DNA of 64,000 nt, from contig NZ_OY776414.1 of assembly GCF_963675585.1 (NCBI RefSeq), positions 3,513,001-3,577,000 on the forward strand, read 5' to 3'. This DNA comes from an uncultured Draconibacterium sp. GTDB lineage: Bacteria; Bacteroidota; Bacteroidia; Bacteroidales; Prolixibacteraceae. Below are positions 27,384-37,599 of this stretch, piece by piece. Position 1 is the stretch's first letter, and every line of letters starts with the position of its first letter. Under the pieces are notes generated by a model. It saw only the letters and a program-made list of their open reading frames with translations. It ran no database searches and was not told where the DNA came from. A program made the position numbers and the translations under genes.

Positions 27384-28427
27384 CTATTCACTAATTTCCC
27401 CTCTCAAACTTTTATTCAGATACATTTTTATTTCTGCGGGTTTCAAGTCTTGCCCCAAAAGGAACATCAACTTGGTAATTGCCGCTTCAGTAGTCATATC
27501 CTTGCCCGAAACAACTCCCGCATTTAATAACTCCAAACTGGTTTGATACTGCCCCATCACAACTCTACCTCCTTCGCACTGGGTTATATTTAACACAATG
27601 ATTCCGCGCTTAATAGCCCTTTTTATGCAGTTGATCAACCACCGTGCAGTGGGTACATTTCCCGAACCAAAGGTTTCTAAAATTACTCCCCTTAATCCGG
27701 GAGTATTTAATACCGAATTCAATACATTCTGGTTAATTCCCGGAAACATTTTCAAAATCACCACATTATCGTCAAAGTTGGTATATAATTTCAGAATGCC
27801 CTTATTCTCAGGATAATAAATAAACTCCGGACTGTATTTAATGTCGATTCCGGCCACTGCCAGCTCAGGATAATTTACGGACCTGAAAGCACTAAATAAT
27901 TCGGCATCCCGCTTTAAAGTTCGATTTCCCCTGTACAATTTAAAATCAAAATAAATACAAACTTCCGGCACCACACTCTGTCCATCAGCTTTTGCAGCTG
28001 CTATTTCAACTGCAGTAATTAAATTTTCCTTTCCATCGGTACGAATCATTCCAATGGGCAATTGCGACCCGGTTAAAATTATCGGCTTGTCGAGGTTTTC
28101 AAACATATAACTCAATGCCGACGCGGTGTACGCCATGGTGTCGGTACCGTGTAAAACTACAAATCCATCGTAATTATTATAATTACGCTCTATGGTTCTT
28201 GCAATTTTAATCCACGTTATTGGATTCATATTCGACGAGTCAAGCGCCGGAGTAAATGTGATTGTTTTTATTATAAAATTGAATTTCTTCAATTCCGGTA
28301 CAACTTCCTGGATTTTTTCGAATCGAACCGGAATCAGCGCTCCGTTTTTAGGATCTTGCACCATCCCGATGGTACCTCCCGTATAGATAATAAGTATCGA
28401 TGTTTTTTTTGTGGCCGTTTTATTCAT
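27384..28427 (-). CDS. ansA: Type I L-asparaginase
   Basis: This 347-residue enzyme has both asparaginase signatures: IIYTGGTIGMV near residue 16 (nucleophile Thr) and VVLHGTDTMAYTASAL (about 93-108) with the second catalytic Thr-Asp pair. There is no signal peptide, which fits the cytoplasmic type I enzyme. It hydrolyses asparagine to aspartate and ammonia. The stop is 70 bp from tRNA-Ser, and tatD lies 30 bp upstream on the same strand, so tatD-ansA is probably one transcription unit. Confidence 0.93.
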   Translation of the reverse strand: MNKTATKKTSILIIYTGGTIGMVQDPKNGALIPVRFEKIQEVVPELKKFNFIIKTITFTPALDSSNMNPITWIKIARTIERNYNNYDGFVVLHGTDTMAYTASALSYMFENLDKPIILTGSQLPIGMIRTDGKENLITAVEIAAAKADGQSVVPEVCIYFDFKLYRGNRTLKRDAELFSAFRSVNYPELAVAGIDIKYSPEFIYYPENKGILKLYTNFDDNVVILKMFPGINQNVLNSVLNTPGLRGVILETFGSGNVPTARWLINCIKRAIKRGIIVLNITQCEGGRVVMGQYQTSLELLNAGVVSGKDMTTEAAITKLMFLLGQDLKPAEIKMYLNKSLRGEISE

Positions 28428-28457
28428 TTTACCTGAACCTTTGCGGGTTGCAAGTTA

Positions 28458-29222
28458 TTAAATTCCGAACAAATTGCGGGCATTTGATGTAGTAATTTCG
28501 GCAACCCGTGCCACCGGAACATTATATACTTCGGCAATCTTCTGAGCAATGTACATTAAATAAGAACTCTCGTTTCGTTTACCACGTTTTGGCACCGGAG
28601 ACAGGTAAGGAGAATCGGTTTCTAATACCAGATTAGAAATATCAATTGATTTCAAAACTTCATCGAGCGTGCTGTTTTTAAATGTTACAACACCTCCAAT
28701 ACCAAACAAGAAACCAAGCTCTATAATTTTTGTTGCTTCAATTTCACTTCCCGAAAAACAATGAAACACTCCATTTAAACTGCCATCTTGCTCTTCTTTT
28801 ACAATCTCGTAGGTTTCTTCAAACGAATTACGTACATGAATAACTACCGGTAAATTGTACTTTTTGGCCAGCTTTATTTGGTAACGAAATGCTTCCTTTT
28901 GTTCTTCAATAAACTTTTTATCCCAGTATAAATCAATTCCAATCTCTCCTATTCCATAGAATTTTCTTCTTTCCAGCCAATATTCAATCGCCTGCAATTC
29001 TTCTTTGTAATCTTCATCTACCGAAGTTGGATGTAATCCCATTAAAGGATAACACAAATGAGGGTATGCCTCAGATAAATCGAGCATGTGTTTTATCGAT
29101 CCGGAATCGATATTCGGTAAAACTATTTTTTTTACTCCACTTTCATAAGCTCTTTGGAGTGCTTCATCACGATCGTGGATAAAATCTTCCGAATAAATAT
29201 GGGAATGCGTGTCTATTAGCAT
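28458..29222 (-). CDS. tatD: TatD family metal-dependent DNase
   Basis: I chose the ATG at 29222 (MLIDTHSHIYSED), four codons inside the longest frame, because family members begin at this strand. The 254-residue product has the metal ligands DTHSH at the N-terminus, GLHPTS, GEIGIDLYWD (Glu ligand), VVIHVRNS and the C-terminal LETDSPYLSP. TatD enzymes are 3'-5' exonucleases on DNA with roles in repair. It is followed by ansA after 30 bp. Confidence 0.93.
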   Translation of the reverse strand: MLIDTHSHIYSEDFIHDRDEALQRAYESGVKKIVLPNIDSGSIKHMLDLSEAYPHLCYPLMGLHPTSVDEDYKEELQAIEYWLERRKFYGIGEIGIDLYWDKKFIEEQKEAFRYQIKLAKKYNLPVVIHVRNSFEETYEIVKEEQDGSLNGVFHCFSGSEIEATKIIELGFLFGIGGVVTFKNSTLDEVLKSIDISNLVLETDSPYLSPVPKRGKRNESSYLMYIAQKIAEVYNVPVARVAEITTSNARNLFGI

Positions 29223-29343
29223 TTTAAAAAACAAAATTTCAACAAATGTAAAAAAGTGTTTTGTGCTTACCCCTGTTTTTAGCCCCCCGGGAAATCAAAT
29301 TTAACATTGAAGGAAAATCATGCAAAGAAGACGATTCTCAATA

Positions 29344-29374
29344 ACAAAAAATCCGCAGGATCAGTCCTGCGGAT
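29344..29374 (-). terminator. Intrinsic terminator of gdhA
   Basis: ATCCGCAGGA (29351-29360) is perfectly complementary to TCCTGCGGAT (29365-29374) with a four-base loop. On the minus strand it is followed by a T run. Confidence 0.85.
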
Positions 29375-29413
29375 TACTTATTTCATTTCCGAATCTTAAT
29401 AAATCTTTAACTT

Positions 29414-30748
29414 TTAAACGATCCCCTGAGCGAGCATGGCTTCTGCTACTTTAACAAAGCCACCAACATTAGCTCCTTTCACATAGTCAATTTTCGATCC
29501 GTTTTTACCGTAATTAACACATGTTTCATGAATGTCACGCATAATTCCCTTCAAACGGGTATCTACTTCTTCACGAGGCCAGTTTATACGCATACTGTTT
29601 TGCGACATTTCCAAACCGGAAACGGCAACACCACCTGCGTTTACAGCTTTACCCGGAGCATAATCTATTGTTTCATAAAAATAGTCAACTGCTTCAGCTG
29701 TACATCCCATATTTGATGCCTCAGCCAATAAAGTACAACCATTTTTAACCAATTCTTTAGCATCGTCAAGGCCAACTTCGTTTTCGGTGGCACAAGGCAT
29801 AGCAAGCTGAACCGGCACTTCCCACGGACGTTTACCTGCAACAAACTTTGCTCCAAATTCTTCGGCATAAGGCTCTACAATGTCATTGTTGGTTGCACGC
29901 AACTCAAGCAAGTAATCAATTTTATCTCCAGAAATACCGTCCTTGTCGTAGATGTATCCGTCAGGTCCGGAAAGTGTAACTACTTTTCCTCCCAGTTCAT
30001 TTATTTTTGTGATAGCTCCCCAGGCAACATTTCCAAATCCGGAAACTGCAACGGTTTGCCCTTCAATATCCTGCCCCAAACGGTGCAGCATGTGTTGCGC
30101 AAAGTAAACCGCACCAAAACCTGTAGCTTCGGGACGAATCAAACTTCCCCCCCATGCTAATCCTTTACCTGTCAGTACTCCTGTAAATTCATTTTTTAAA
30201 CGTTTGTACTGGCCAAACAAATATCCTATTTCGCGGCCGCCTACTCCAATATCACCAGCGGGCACATCGGTATTTGGACCAATATGACGGTACAATTCAG
30301 TCATAAAACTCTGGCAAAAACGCATAATTTCACCATCGGTTTTTCCTTTTGGACTAAAATCAGAACCACCTTTACCACCACCCATAGGCAATGTTGTTAA
30401 ACTATTTTTAAAGGTTTGTTCGAAGCCTAAAAATTTAAGAATACTTAAGGTTACGCTGGCATGAAAACGCAAACCACCTTTATAAGGCCCAAGTGCTGAA
30501 TTAAACTCAACCCGGTAGCCACGGTTTATTTGCACCTCTCCCCGATCGTCGACCCAGGGAACCCGAAACATGATTACCCGCTCGGGCTCAACCATGCGCT
30601 CCAAAATTTTTGCCCGTTGGTAACGTGGATTCTTTCCATAAAACTCCCACACTGAACCGATTACTTCTTCTACTGCCTGGTGAAACTCATTTTCGCCCGG
30701 AGTTCTGCTCTCCAAATTTGTAATGAATTCGTTTATATCTGTATTCAT
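29414..30748 (-). CDS. gdhA: NADP-type glutamate dehydrogenase
   Basis: This 444-residue enzyme is a hexameric-type glutamate dehydrogenase. The substrate-binding region has GGLRFHASV and LTTLPMGGGKGGSDF (catalytic Lys area). The dinucleotide fold has VAVSGFGNVAWGA. The length fits the NADP-dependent assimilatory type, which makes glutamate from 2-oxoglutarate and ammonia; the cofactor is inferred from family. The gene has its own terminator. A 21-bp repeat array lies 374-646 bp upstream, behind the promoter. Confidence 0.95.
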   Translation of the reverse strand: MNTDINEFITNLESRTPGENEFHQAVEEVIGSVWEFYGKNPRYQRAKILERMVEPERVIMFRVPWVDDRGEVQINRGYRVEFNSALGPYKGGLRFHASVTLSILKFLGFEQTFKNSLTTLPMGGGKGGSDFSPKGKTDGEIMRFCQSFMTELYRHIGPNTDVPAGDIGVGGREIGYLFGQYKRLKNEFTGVLTGKGLAWGGSLIRPEATGFGAVYFAQHMLHRLGQDIEGQTVAVSGFGNVAWGAITKINELGGKVVTLSGPDGYIYDKDGISGDKIDYLLELRATNNDIVEPYAEEFGAKFVAGKRPWEVPVQLAMPCATENEVGLDDAKELVKNGCTLLAEASNMGCTAEAVDYFYETIDYAPGKAVNAGGVAVSGLEMSQNSMRINWPREEVDTRLKGIMRDIHETCVNYGKNGSKIDYVKGANVGGFVKVAEAMLAQGIV

Positions 30749-30775
30749 CTTTTTTAATTAATAAGATTAACGGCT

Positions 30776-30807
30776 TAAAGGTAGGCAACAATAAAAAGAA
30801 AAAACAA
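30776..30807 (-). promoter_or_regulatory. Candidate gdhA promoter
   Basis: On the minus strand TTG (30807-30805) is followed by a 21-bp spacer and TACCTTTA (30783-30776), one base off the TAnnTTTG box. It lies 28 bp before the gdhA ATG. Confidence 0.45.
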
Positions 30808-31121
30808 GCTTTACTTTACAAATTAGATTAAATACAAACTACTGTCTACCTGCACATTATGACAAAATAAAAGATGTTAAAAAACAGTATGTGATGGAAA
30901 TCAGGATTTTGAACATCATTTGCCAAATTGCCTTAAAAACAGGCAATTGTAAGCATTTAATGCTTTCCGATTTCAATCTACAAATTCCAGAATCAATTTC
31001 GATTTCAACTTGTAATTGTTTATTGTTGTTCCGCTTTCAAAATGAAAAAAAGAAGGTATCAGAAAGTGTTTTCAATAGTGCCGCAGTTTTATTATCGATA
31101 AGCCTTACTGCCACTTTTCGA
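30808..31121. other. Intergenic region between gdhA promoter and repeat array
   Basis: I see no gene, RNA or promoter that I can support here. A plus-strand open frame crosses it (starting 30891) and continues into the repeat array, but its composition is not protein-like. Confidence 0.45.
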
Positions 31122-31394
31122 AACAATGACATCCGTAACCCGAACAATAACTGTTTCATGTTAAACAATGAACACTTTAACTCAAACAATGTGTGCTTCA
31201 TGTTAAACAATGAACACTTTAACTCAAACAATAACTGCTTCATGTTAAACAATAACTACTTCAACTCAAACAATGTGTGCTTCATGTTAAACAATGACTA
31301 CTTCAACTCAAACAATGTGTGCTTCATGTTAAACAATGAACACTTGAACTAAAACAATAACCACATCAGGTTAAACAATATTCATTGAAAGTTA
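31122..31394. repeat. Tandem array of thirteen 21-bp units
   Basis: Every unit starts AACAAT at exact 21-bp steps: 31122, 31143, 31164, 31185, 31206, 31227, 31248, 31269, 31290, 31311, 31332, 31353 and 31374. The central units alternate between an ending of CTTCATGTTA and one of CTTTAACTCA or CTTCAACTCA, which gives a 42-bp super-unit. The first unit and the last two are the most degenerate. The array lies between the groEL terminator and the gdhA promoter. A 21-bp step equals two turns of B-DNA. Confidence 0.9.
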
Positions 31395-31441
31395 AGGGAA
31401 AGTAATCAAGCCATGTTTATGGAGATAAGCAGTCAGATAAC

Positions 31442-31472
31442 AAAAAAAGCCCTTTCCCGTAGGAAAGAGCCT
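31442..31472 (-). terminator. Intrinsic terminator of groESL
   Basis: On the minus strand GGCTCTTTCC pairs with GGAAAGGGCT (two G-U pairs in RNA) around a TACG loop, followed by seven T. The G-U pairs favour function on the groEL strand. Confidence 0.8.
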
Positions 31473-31496
31473 TCTATATACTATCAATTATGAGCT

Positions 31497-33155
<1,659 letters not shown>

Positions 33156-33434
33156 TTACAGAATGTACATCACATCGTTTTGTGACATTAATAAATAATC
33201 GGTTCCGTCGATGTTCAACTCAGTACCAGAGTATTTACCATAAAAAACAGTGTCCCCAACTTTTACTTCCATTGGCTCATCGGTTTTATCCGCTCCTACC
33301 AATACTACAGTACCAACTTGTGGTTTTTCTTTTGCTGAATCAGGAATTATAATTCCGCTAACTGTTTTTTCTTCGGCCTCCTTTGGTTGAACAAGGATTT
33401 TGCCAGCCAAAATTTTACCTTTTAAATCTGCCAT
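33156..33434 (-). CDS. groES: Co-chaperonin GroES
   Basis: This 92-residue GroES has the mobile-loop region EAEEKTVSGIIIPDSAKEKP and the conserved strand YGKYSGTELNIDG before the C-terminus. It caps the GroEL ring. It is the first gene of the groESL operon, which has a -7 box about 106 bp upstream and no visible CIRCE element. Confidence 0.97.
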   Translation of the reverse strand: MADLKGKILAGKILVQPKEAEEKTVSGIIIPDSAKEKPQVGTVVLVGADKTDEPMEVKVGDTVFYGKYSGTELNIDGTDYLLMSQNDVMYIL

Positions 33435-33489
33435 TTTTTTGATTGTTTTATTATTTACATTTATTTTTTAATTGACATGCTGCCTGTAT

Positions 33490-33500
33490 CACAATTTGTG
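33490..33500. promoter_or_regulatory. Short palindrome in the groES leader
   Basis: CACAATTTGTG is an odd palindrome (CACAA-n-TTGTG) between the predicted groES promoter and the gene. It could be an operator, but it is short and unsupported by a second copy. Confidence 0.25.
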
Positions 33501-33539
33501 CCAAGCAAAAAAATAGCTTTCCCATAAAAAAAATAAGGA

Positions 33540-33547
33540 CAAAATTA
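33540..33547 (-). promoter_or_regulatory. -7 promoter element of groESL
   Basis: TAATTTTG on the minus strand matches the Bacteroidota -7 box. TTG triplets upstream are not at ideal spacing. The rest of the 302-bp gap 33435-33736 shows no gene. Confidence 0.5.
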
Positions 33548-33736
33548 CACCAACAGGAAGTACCAACCTCCCCAAATCGAACATTCATTACTGAATTACA
33601 ACAACTTACATCCAATGACAGGATTTATGACAGGGTGACAGAGAATTATTAGTGGTAATTTGAACTCCACAAAAAATCAAAGGAAGAATCCCATCCGGAT
33701 TAATCCATATTTCAAACAAGATTAGAAAATACCGAG

Positions 33737-34954
33737 TTATTGAATGAGAGCGTTTTCTACCATTTTTTTAAACTCATTTCCGTAAGTAAAATTACTTGGT
33801 AAAAGTTGCGTACAGCTAATTATTATCAGATCGGTTTCCGGATTGATCCAAAAGTTGGTCGATGCCATTCCGGCCCAACTGTATTCACCACTTTCGGGAT
33901 TAACTGTACCGGATAAACCAAAACCTGTTTTGCCTTCATCGTATGTTGCCGTTTCAGGAAGCTGGTTGGTCATTATTAAATTTACGGCATCTTCACTCAA
34001 TATCCGAACATCGTCCAACTCACCTCCGTTAAGAAGCATTTGACAAAAACGGGCGTAATCGTCGATACTTGCAACCATTCCACCACCACCCGAAAATAAT
34101 GTAACCGGATGTTTAAATCCCTCAGCCAAACCACCTGTTTCCAATTTCAAAACTCCGTTTTCGTCAACGTTATACACATCACACAAACGATCGTGCTTGT
34201 TCTCCGGCACATAAAATCCGGCATCTTTCATTTTTAGCGGTTCAAAAATAGTTTTGCGGAAATATTCGTCCATTGGTTCACCCGAAAAGACTTCTACCAA
34301 ATAACCTGCAACATCAATCGATAGTCCATATTTCCATTCAGTTCCGGGCTGAAAATTTAAAGGAATGTCGCCCAGTAGTTTCATTTTTTCGCCAATTGTA
34401 CCATCCCAGCCACCAACATTTCTGGCCCGATACACCGAATCGACGTATGAATCGTAATCCCAGCCATAAGAAATACCCGAAGTGTGTGTAAGTAAATTTC
34501 GAATGGTCATTTCGTTCTGCTGAGGTTCCAGAGTAAATCCATCCTCAGTTGGTGTGTATACTTTTATTTCCTCAAACTCAGGAATGTATTTCGACACTTT
34601 GTCATCCAACTGAAACTTTCCTTCGTCAAACAGAGTCATTAACGCAACAGCTGTAACGGGTTTGGTCATCGAGAATATCCGAAAAATAGCATCAGATTCC
34701 AGTGGTTTTTGGTTTTCAATATTCGCATAACCAATATTTGCCCGCTGTACTTCCTGGCCGTTTTTAATTACCAGTGTAGAAAACCCGGCAATTTTTCCCT
34801 CATCAACCCAGCTTTGTATTGTTGCTTCAGCAGCTTTTAACGAATCGATTGAGATGTCGGAAGAAACCGGAGTTCCCTTCCTTCCTGAAGTGCAAGAAAC
34901 AAATAAACTTAAAACTCCGATTGAGATGAAGAGAACCAGACCACGCTTTTTCAT
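33737..34954 (-). CDS. Serine hydrolase of the beta-lactamase/class C family, lipoprotein
   Basis: This 405-residue protein has a lipoprotein signal (MKKRGLVLFISIGVLSLFVSC, lipid Cys about 21). The penicillin-binding fold has the nucleophile motif S-M-T-K (in RIFSMTKPVTAVAL, near residue 96) and a Tyr motif in WKYGLSID. Members of this large family (PF00144) include class C beta-lactamases, esterases and D-amino peptidases, so antibiotic resistance cannot be inferred. A -7 box TAACTTTG lies just upstream. A second paralogue is at 46184. Confidence 0.85.
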   Translation of the reverse strand: MKKRGLVLFISIGVLSLFVSCTSGRKGTPVSSDISIDSLKAAEATIQSWVDEGKIAGFSTLVIKNGQEVQRANIGYANIENQKPLESDAIFRIFSMTKPVTAVALMTLFDEGKFQLDDKVSKYIPEFEEIKVYTPTEDGFTLEPQQNEMTIRNLLTHTSGISYGWDYDSYVDSVYRARNVGGWDGTIGEKMKLLGDIPLNFQPGTEWKYGLSIDVAGYLVEVFSGEPMDEYFRKTIFEPLKMKDAGFYVPENKHDRLCDVYNVDENGVLKLETGGLAEGFKHPVTLFSGGGGMVASIDDYARFCQMLLNGGELDDVRILSEDAVNLIMTNQLPETATYDEGKTGFGLSGTVNPESGEYSWAGMASTNFWINPETDLIIISCTQLLPSNFTYGNEFKKMVENALIQ

Positions 34955-34996
34955 AAGTAGAATTTTTTAGTTAATCACCAGTTTTGGTTGTGTTTT

Positions 34997-35004
34997 CAAA
35001 GTTA
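34997..35004 (-). promoter_or_regulatory. -7 promoter element of the serine hydrolase gene
   Basis: TAACTTTG on the minus strand is a full match to TAnnTTTG, 43 bp before the start codon. No TTG is seen at the right distance. Confidence 0.45.
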
Positions 35005-35307
35005 GTCAATCGTTTTAAATTTTCCTTATGTATAAATCAAGCTAATCGATTCATTTATAATTACATTATTACCCCTTCCTTTTAAAAAAACAAGAAAATC
35101 AAATTTTCGGAACTAAAATATGGTTCAAATCAGATTTATATATGTTGTCGGAAAGCCCGGTATTTGGAGAAGACAGAAGCTCATGATCTGAACAATATAG
35201 CCTCAGCATCGTTAGAATCTATTATCCATGATAAGTTTGTGAACTTGTAATCGCAAGAGCTACGAGTATATTCCAGCGCCAATTTTCAAATTTAAAGATT
35301 GAATTGT
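35005..35307. other. Divergent intergenic region upstream of the AraC-type regulator
   Basis: Apart from the -7 box for the left-hand gene I see no clear promoter or RNA in this stretch. The plus-strand gene starts at the ATG at 35308. Confidence 0.4.
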
Positions 35308-36420
35308 ATGCCAATATTCATGGATCGTCGAAAAATATCGGACCTGAAAGTAGCGATTGCAATAGCTCAACTTCATTTAAACTATTTAAAGCTACAAGAC
35401 AAATTCAATTGCAAAGTTTTAAACCATTGGTTCGACGAAAAAAGAGAAATTGCATTTTCGCTAATTAGTGCTCCAAACGAAAAATACCTTATTGATTTAC
35501 ACCAGCAGGCAGAAAGCGATCTTCCGTTAAATATAACAGAACTCGATTCCTCTTCGGTTGATGTATTTTTGAACCAACTTGAGCTCGACGAAATTCTGCA
35601 AAACAACAAATACCCCTTGATTAAAACGCCGGTTTCGCAAACTGTAATGGTAATTGGTGTCCTGTTAAGCCTCACAAAAACCGACGATATAATTAGAGTC
35701 AGAGAATGCCTGAAAGAGTTCAAAAAAACAACACTTGATATTATCGATCAGTTTGAAGGGATAGTAGTAAAACAAACTTCAGACTATTTTATAGTTTCAT
35801 TCAACTCGGCAACCAAGGGGCTTAAATGTGCATTTAAAGTTCAGAAAAGATTTGATGCCTATCAGAAAAAAAACGAAATGCAAAGGATGAGTCTGAAAAT
35901 TGGGTTTAATGCTGTTACTCCTGCTATTGAGAAAGAAGAACACATTGAGTCTTTAATTAATTTAACCCGCCGACTTGCTTTTATCTCGCAACAGAAGATA
36001 ATTATTACCACCGAAATAGAAACCTTGTATAAAAATGAAAACTGGAACGACTTTAAGGATAAAAATAGATTAAAATGCTTGTCTCCTGACGACATTCGGT
36101 TTTTATCGACACTAATGGAATACACGGAAAAGAATTGGAATAATCCCAATCTTCATGTTGAGGATTTTGAAAAACACCTCGGTTTTAGCAAGTCACAAAT
36201 CTATCGGAAGATGATTGCTATTGTTGGAAAATCGCCCAATGCATTTATAAAACAATACCGCTTGTTACGTGCAATAAATTTTTTCAGGCAAAAACAAGGT
36301 AATATTTCAGAGGGTGCTTTCGACTGTGGTTTTAGTAGTCCCTCCTACTTCACCAAGTGTTTTCAAAAAGAATTTGGAATAAAACCGTCCGACTACATTG
36401 AAATCACTAAAACGTTCTAA
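35308..36420 (+). CDS. DUF4242 - cyclase-like - AraC fusion regulator
   Basis: I chose the ATG at 35308 (MPIFMDRRKIS) because DUF4242 proteins start this way; an in-frame TTG lies 9 bp upstream. The 370-residue product has three parts. Residues about 1-85 resemble the DUF4242 nickel-binding family (LKLQDKFNCKVLNHWFDEKR, SAPNEKYL). Residues about 108-255 look like a degenerate class III nucleotide cyclase fold, in which the metal-binding Asp expected in the first strand is not evident. Residues about 265-370 are an AraC-type double helix-turn-helix (FDCGFSSPSYFTKCFQKEFG). It is likely a one-component sensor-regulator. The ligand, metal or nucleotide, is inferred. Confidence 0.8.
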   Translation: MPIFMDRRKISDLKVAIAIAQLHLNYLKLQDKFNCKVLNHWFDEKREIAFSLISAPNEKYLIDLHQQAESDLPLNITELDSSSVDVFLNQLELDEILQNNKYPLIKTPVSQTVMVIGVLLSLTKTDDIIRVRECLKEFKKTTLDIIDQFEGIVVKQTSDYFIVSFNSATKGLKCAFKVQKRFDAYQKKNEMQRMSLKIGFNAVTPAIEKEEHIESLINLTRRLAFISQQKIIITTEIETLYKNENWNDFKDKNRLKCLSPDDIRFLSTLMEYTEKNWNNPNLHVEDFEKHLGFSKSQIYRKMIAIVGKSPNAFIKQYRLLRAINFFRQKQGNISEGAFDCGFSSPSYFTKCFQKEFGIKPSDYIEITKTF

Positions 36421-36521
36421 CTGACACGCTCAAAGTCCACTATTTGACACTTTAATACCTTTTGGTCTTTTTTTACTACTAATTGAACCAAAAGTGATAC
36501 CACTTGCCTTTTTGTATGACG

Positions 36522-36529
36522 TAAATTTG
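36522..36529 (+). promoter_or_regulatory. -7 promoter element for the TonB_C/TPR gene
   Basis: TAAATTTG matches the TAnnTTTG box. The nearest TTG triplets (36504, 36512) are closer than the usual spacing. The leader to the ATG at 36745 would be about 205 nt. Nothing else is visible in the 324-bp gap. Confidence 0.4.
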
Positions 36530-36744
36530 TATGAGACGAAAAGTTAAGTCGTCGGCAAAAATGTTCTTCAGCTTCCCTAAGCAGACCTTATTTGAACAAA
36601 GTTTTTATACCCAAACGATAAACAAGAGATTGAAAACAGAACAATTAGAAAACAATGAAACATTAACTTTTTAGCATTTAAGACAGAAAGGAGAAGAAAA
36701 AAATGCTGATTACAAAACAGTTCACAAACAAAAAAATTAAAGTC

Positions 36745-37482
36745 ATGAAAACAATTAAAATTCTTTTAATATGCATGTTTGCTGTAGTTTATGTAAGTGC
36801 ACAAAACGTGCCTCCCTATACTATTGCGGAAACAGAAGTTAATCAGCCAAAATTTATGGCAGTAAAAATGGCAAACAACACAGTTGAAAATTCTTTACAC
36901 AATTACATCGCTCAAAATTTTAAATACCCCACAAGCGAAGTAAACCATGAAGGAACAGAGGTGGTTCACTTTGTTATTGACGCAACAGGAGAGGTTTCAA
37001 ATTTTACCATTGTAAATAGCGTATCAGCCAAAATTGACAATGAAATTTTACGCGTCTTGGAAGGCACAGATAATATGTGGATTCCTGGCCAAACCAACGG
37101 AGTTCCGGTTGCTATGGAAAAAGAAATTGCCATAAAAATAGTATCATCAATTGCCAGTGCCGATCCGGCACATAAAGATTTCGCTGAAATAGCAAGAACC
37201 TATTACACCAAAGGAAGTGAAAAATTATTGCTCGAACACAAATCGAAACAAGCACTTCGCAACTTCGACAAGGGAATAAAATACAAACCATACGATCAAA
37301 GTCTTCTTTACTTGCGCGGTTTATGTTTGTACGAATTAGGAAAAACAGATGAAGCTCATCAGGATTGGGCTCGTGTAAAAAAATTAGGAGGATACAATAT
37401 GAACGACTCCTACTTTGCTGAAGACATAAAAAAGTTGAAAGGGTACCACGAAATAGCAGCTATGCTCGACTTAGAGGAATAG
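36745..37482 (+). CDS. Secreted TonB_C-like protein with TPR segment
   Basis: I chose the ATG at 36745 (MKTIKILLICMFAVVYVSAQ), which yields a clear signal peptide. The 245-residue product has a TonB C-terminal-like domain (about 45-135: VVHFVIDATGEVSNFTIVNS, then IPGQTNGVPVAMEKEI), the pattern common in Bacteroidota 'energy transducer TonB' proteins. A TPR-like helical part follows (about 155-230: ALRNFDKGIKYKPYDQSLLYLRGLCLYELG). No membrane anchor beyond the signal is visible, so it probably works in the periplasm rather than as a true TonB. Confidence 0.75.
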   Translation: MKTIKILLICMFAVVYVSAQNVPPYTIAETEVNQPKFMAVKMANNTVENSLHNYIAQNFKYPTSEVNHEGTEVVHFVIDATGEVSNFTIVNSVSAKIDNEILRVLEGTDNMWIPGQTNGVPVAMEKEIAIKIVSSIASADPAHKDFAEIARTYYTKGSEKLLLEHKSKQALRNFDKGIKYKPYDQSLLYLRGLCLYELGKTDEAHQDWARVKKLGGYNMNDSYFAEDIKKLKGYHEIAAMLDLEE

Positions 37483-37489
37483 CAGCAGT

Positions 37490-37545
37490 TACATATATTA
37501 ACGGATAAGCCTGGCATAACCTGCCGGCTTATTCTGATATATGTA
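37490..37545 (+). terminator. Compound hairpin after the TonB_C/TPR gene
   Basis: ATAAGCC (37505-37511) pairs with GGCTTAT (37526-37532) and encloses GGCA/TGCC; outer TACATATAT and ATATATGTA arms also pair. A T run follows only about 10-20 bp later, so termination is plausible but not certain. Confidence 0.45.
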
Positions 37546-37599
37546 TGAGCGTTCTGTTTTTTTGTTGGCAAACCATACTACCAATTAAAATTTAAAATT

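Noticed and set aside
27111-27527. Plus-strand ORF over the tRNA-Ser
   Set aside because: It is an artefact of reading across the tRNA gene and the ansA antisense.
30891-31352. Open reading frame of 153 codons through the 21-bp array
   Set aside because: It is open only because the repeat length is a multiple of three; the predicted protein is N/C/F/M-rich low-complexity sequence with no family resemblance, and the opposite strand is open in the same way.
31122-31394. CRISPR array
   Set aside because: The units are contiguous with no unique spacers, and no cas gene is nearby.
33737-34954. Class C beta-lactamase resistance gene
   Set aside because: The fold is shared with many esterases and peptidases, and neither paralogue has the full beta-lactamase motif set, so resistance is not supported.
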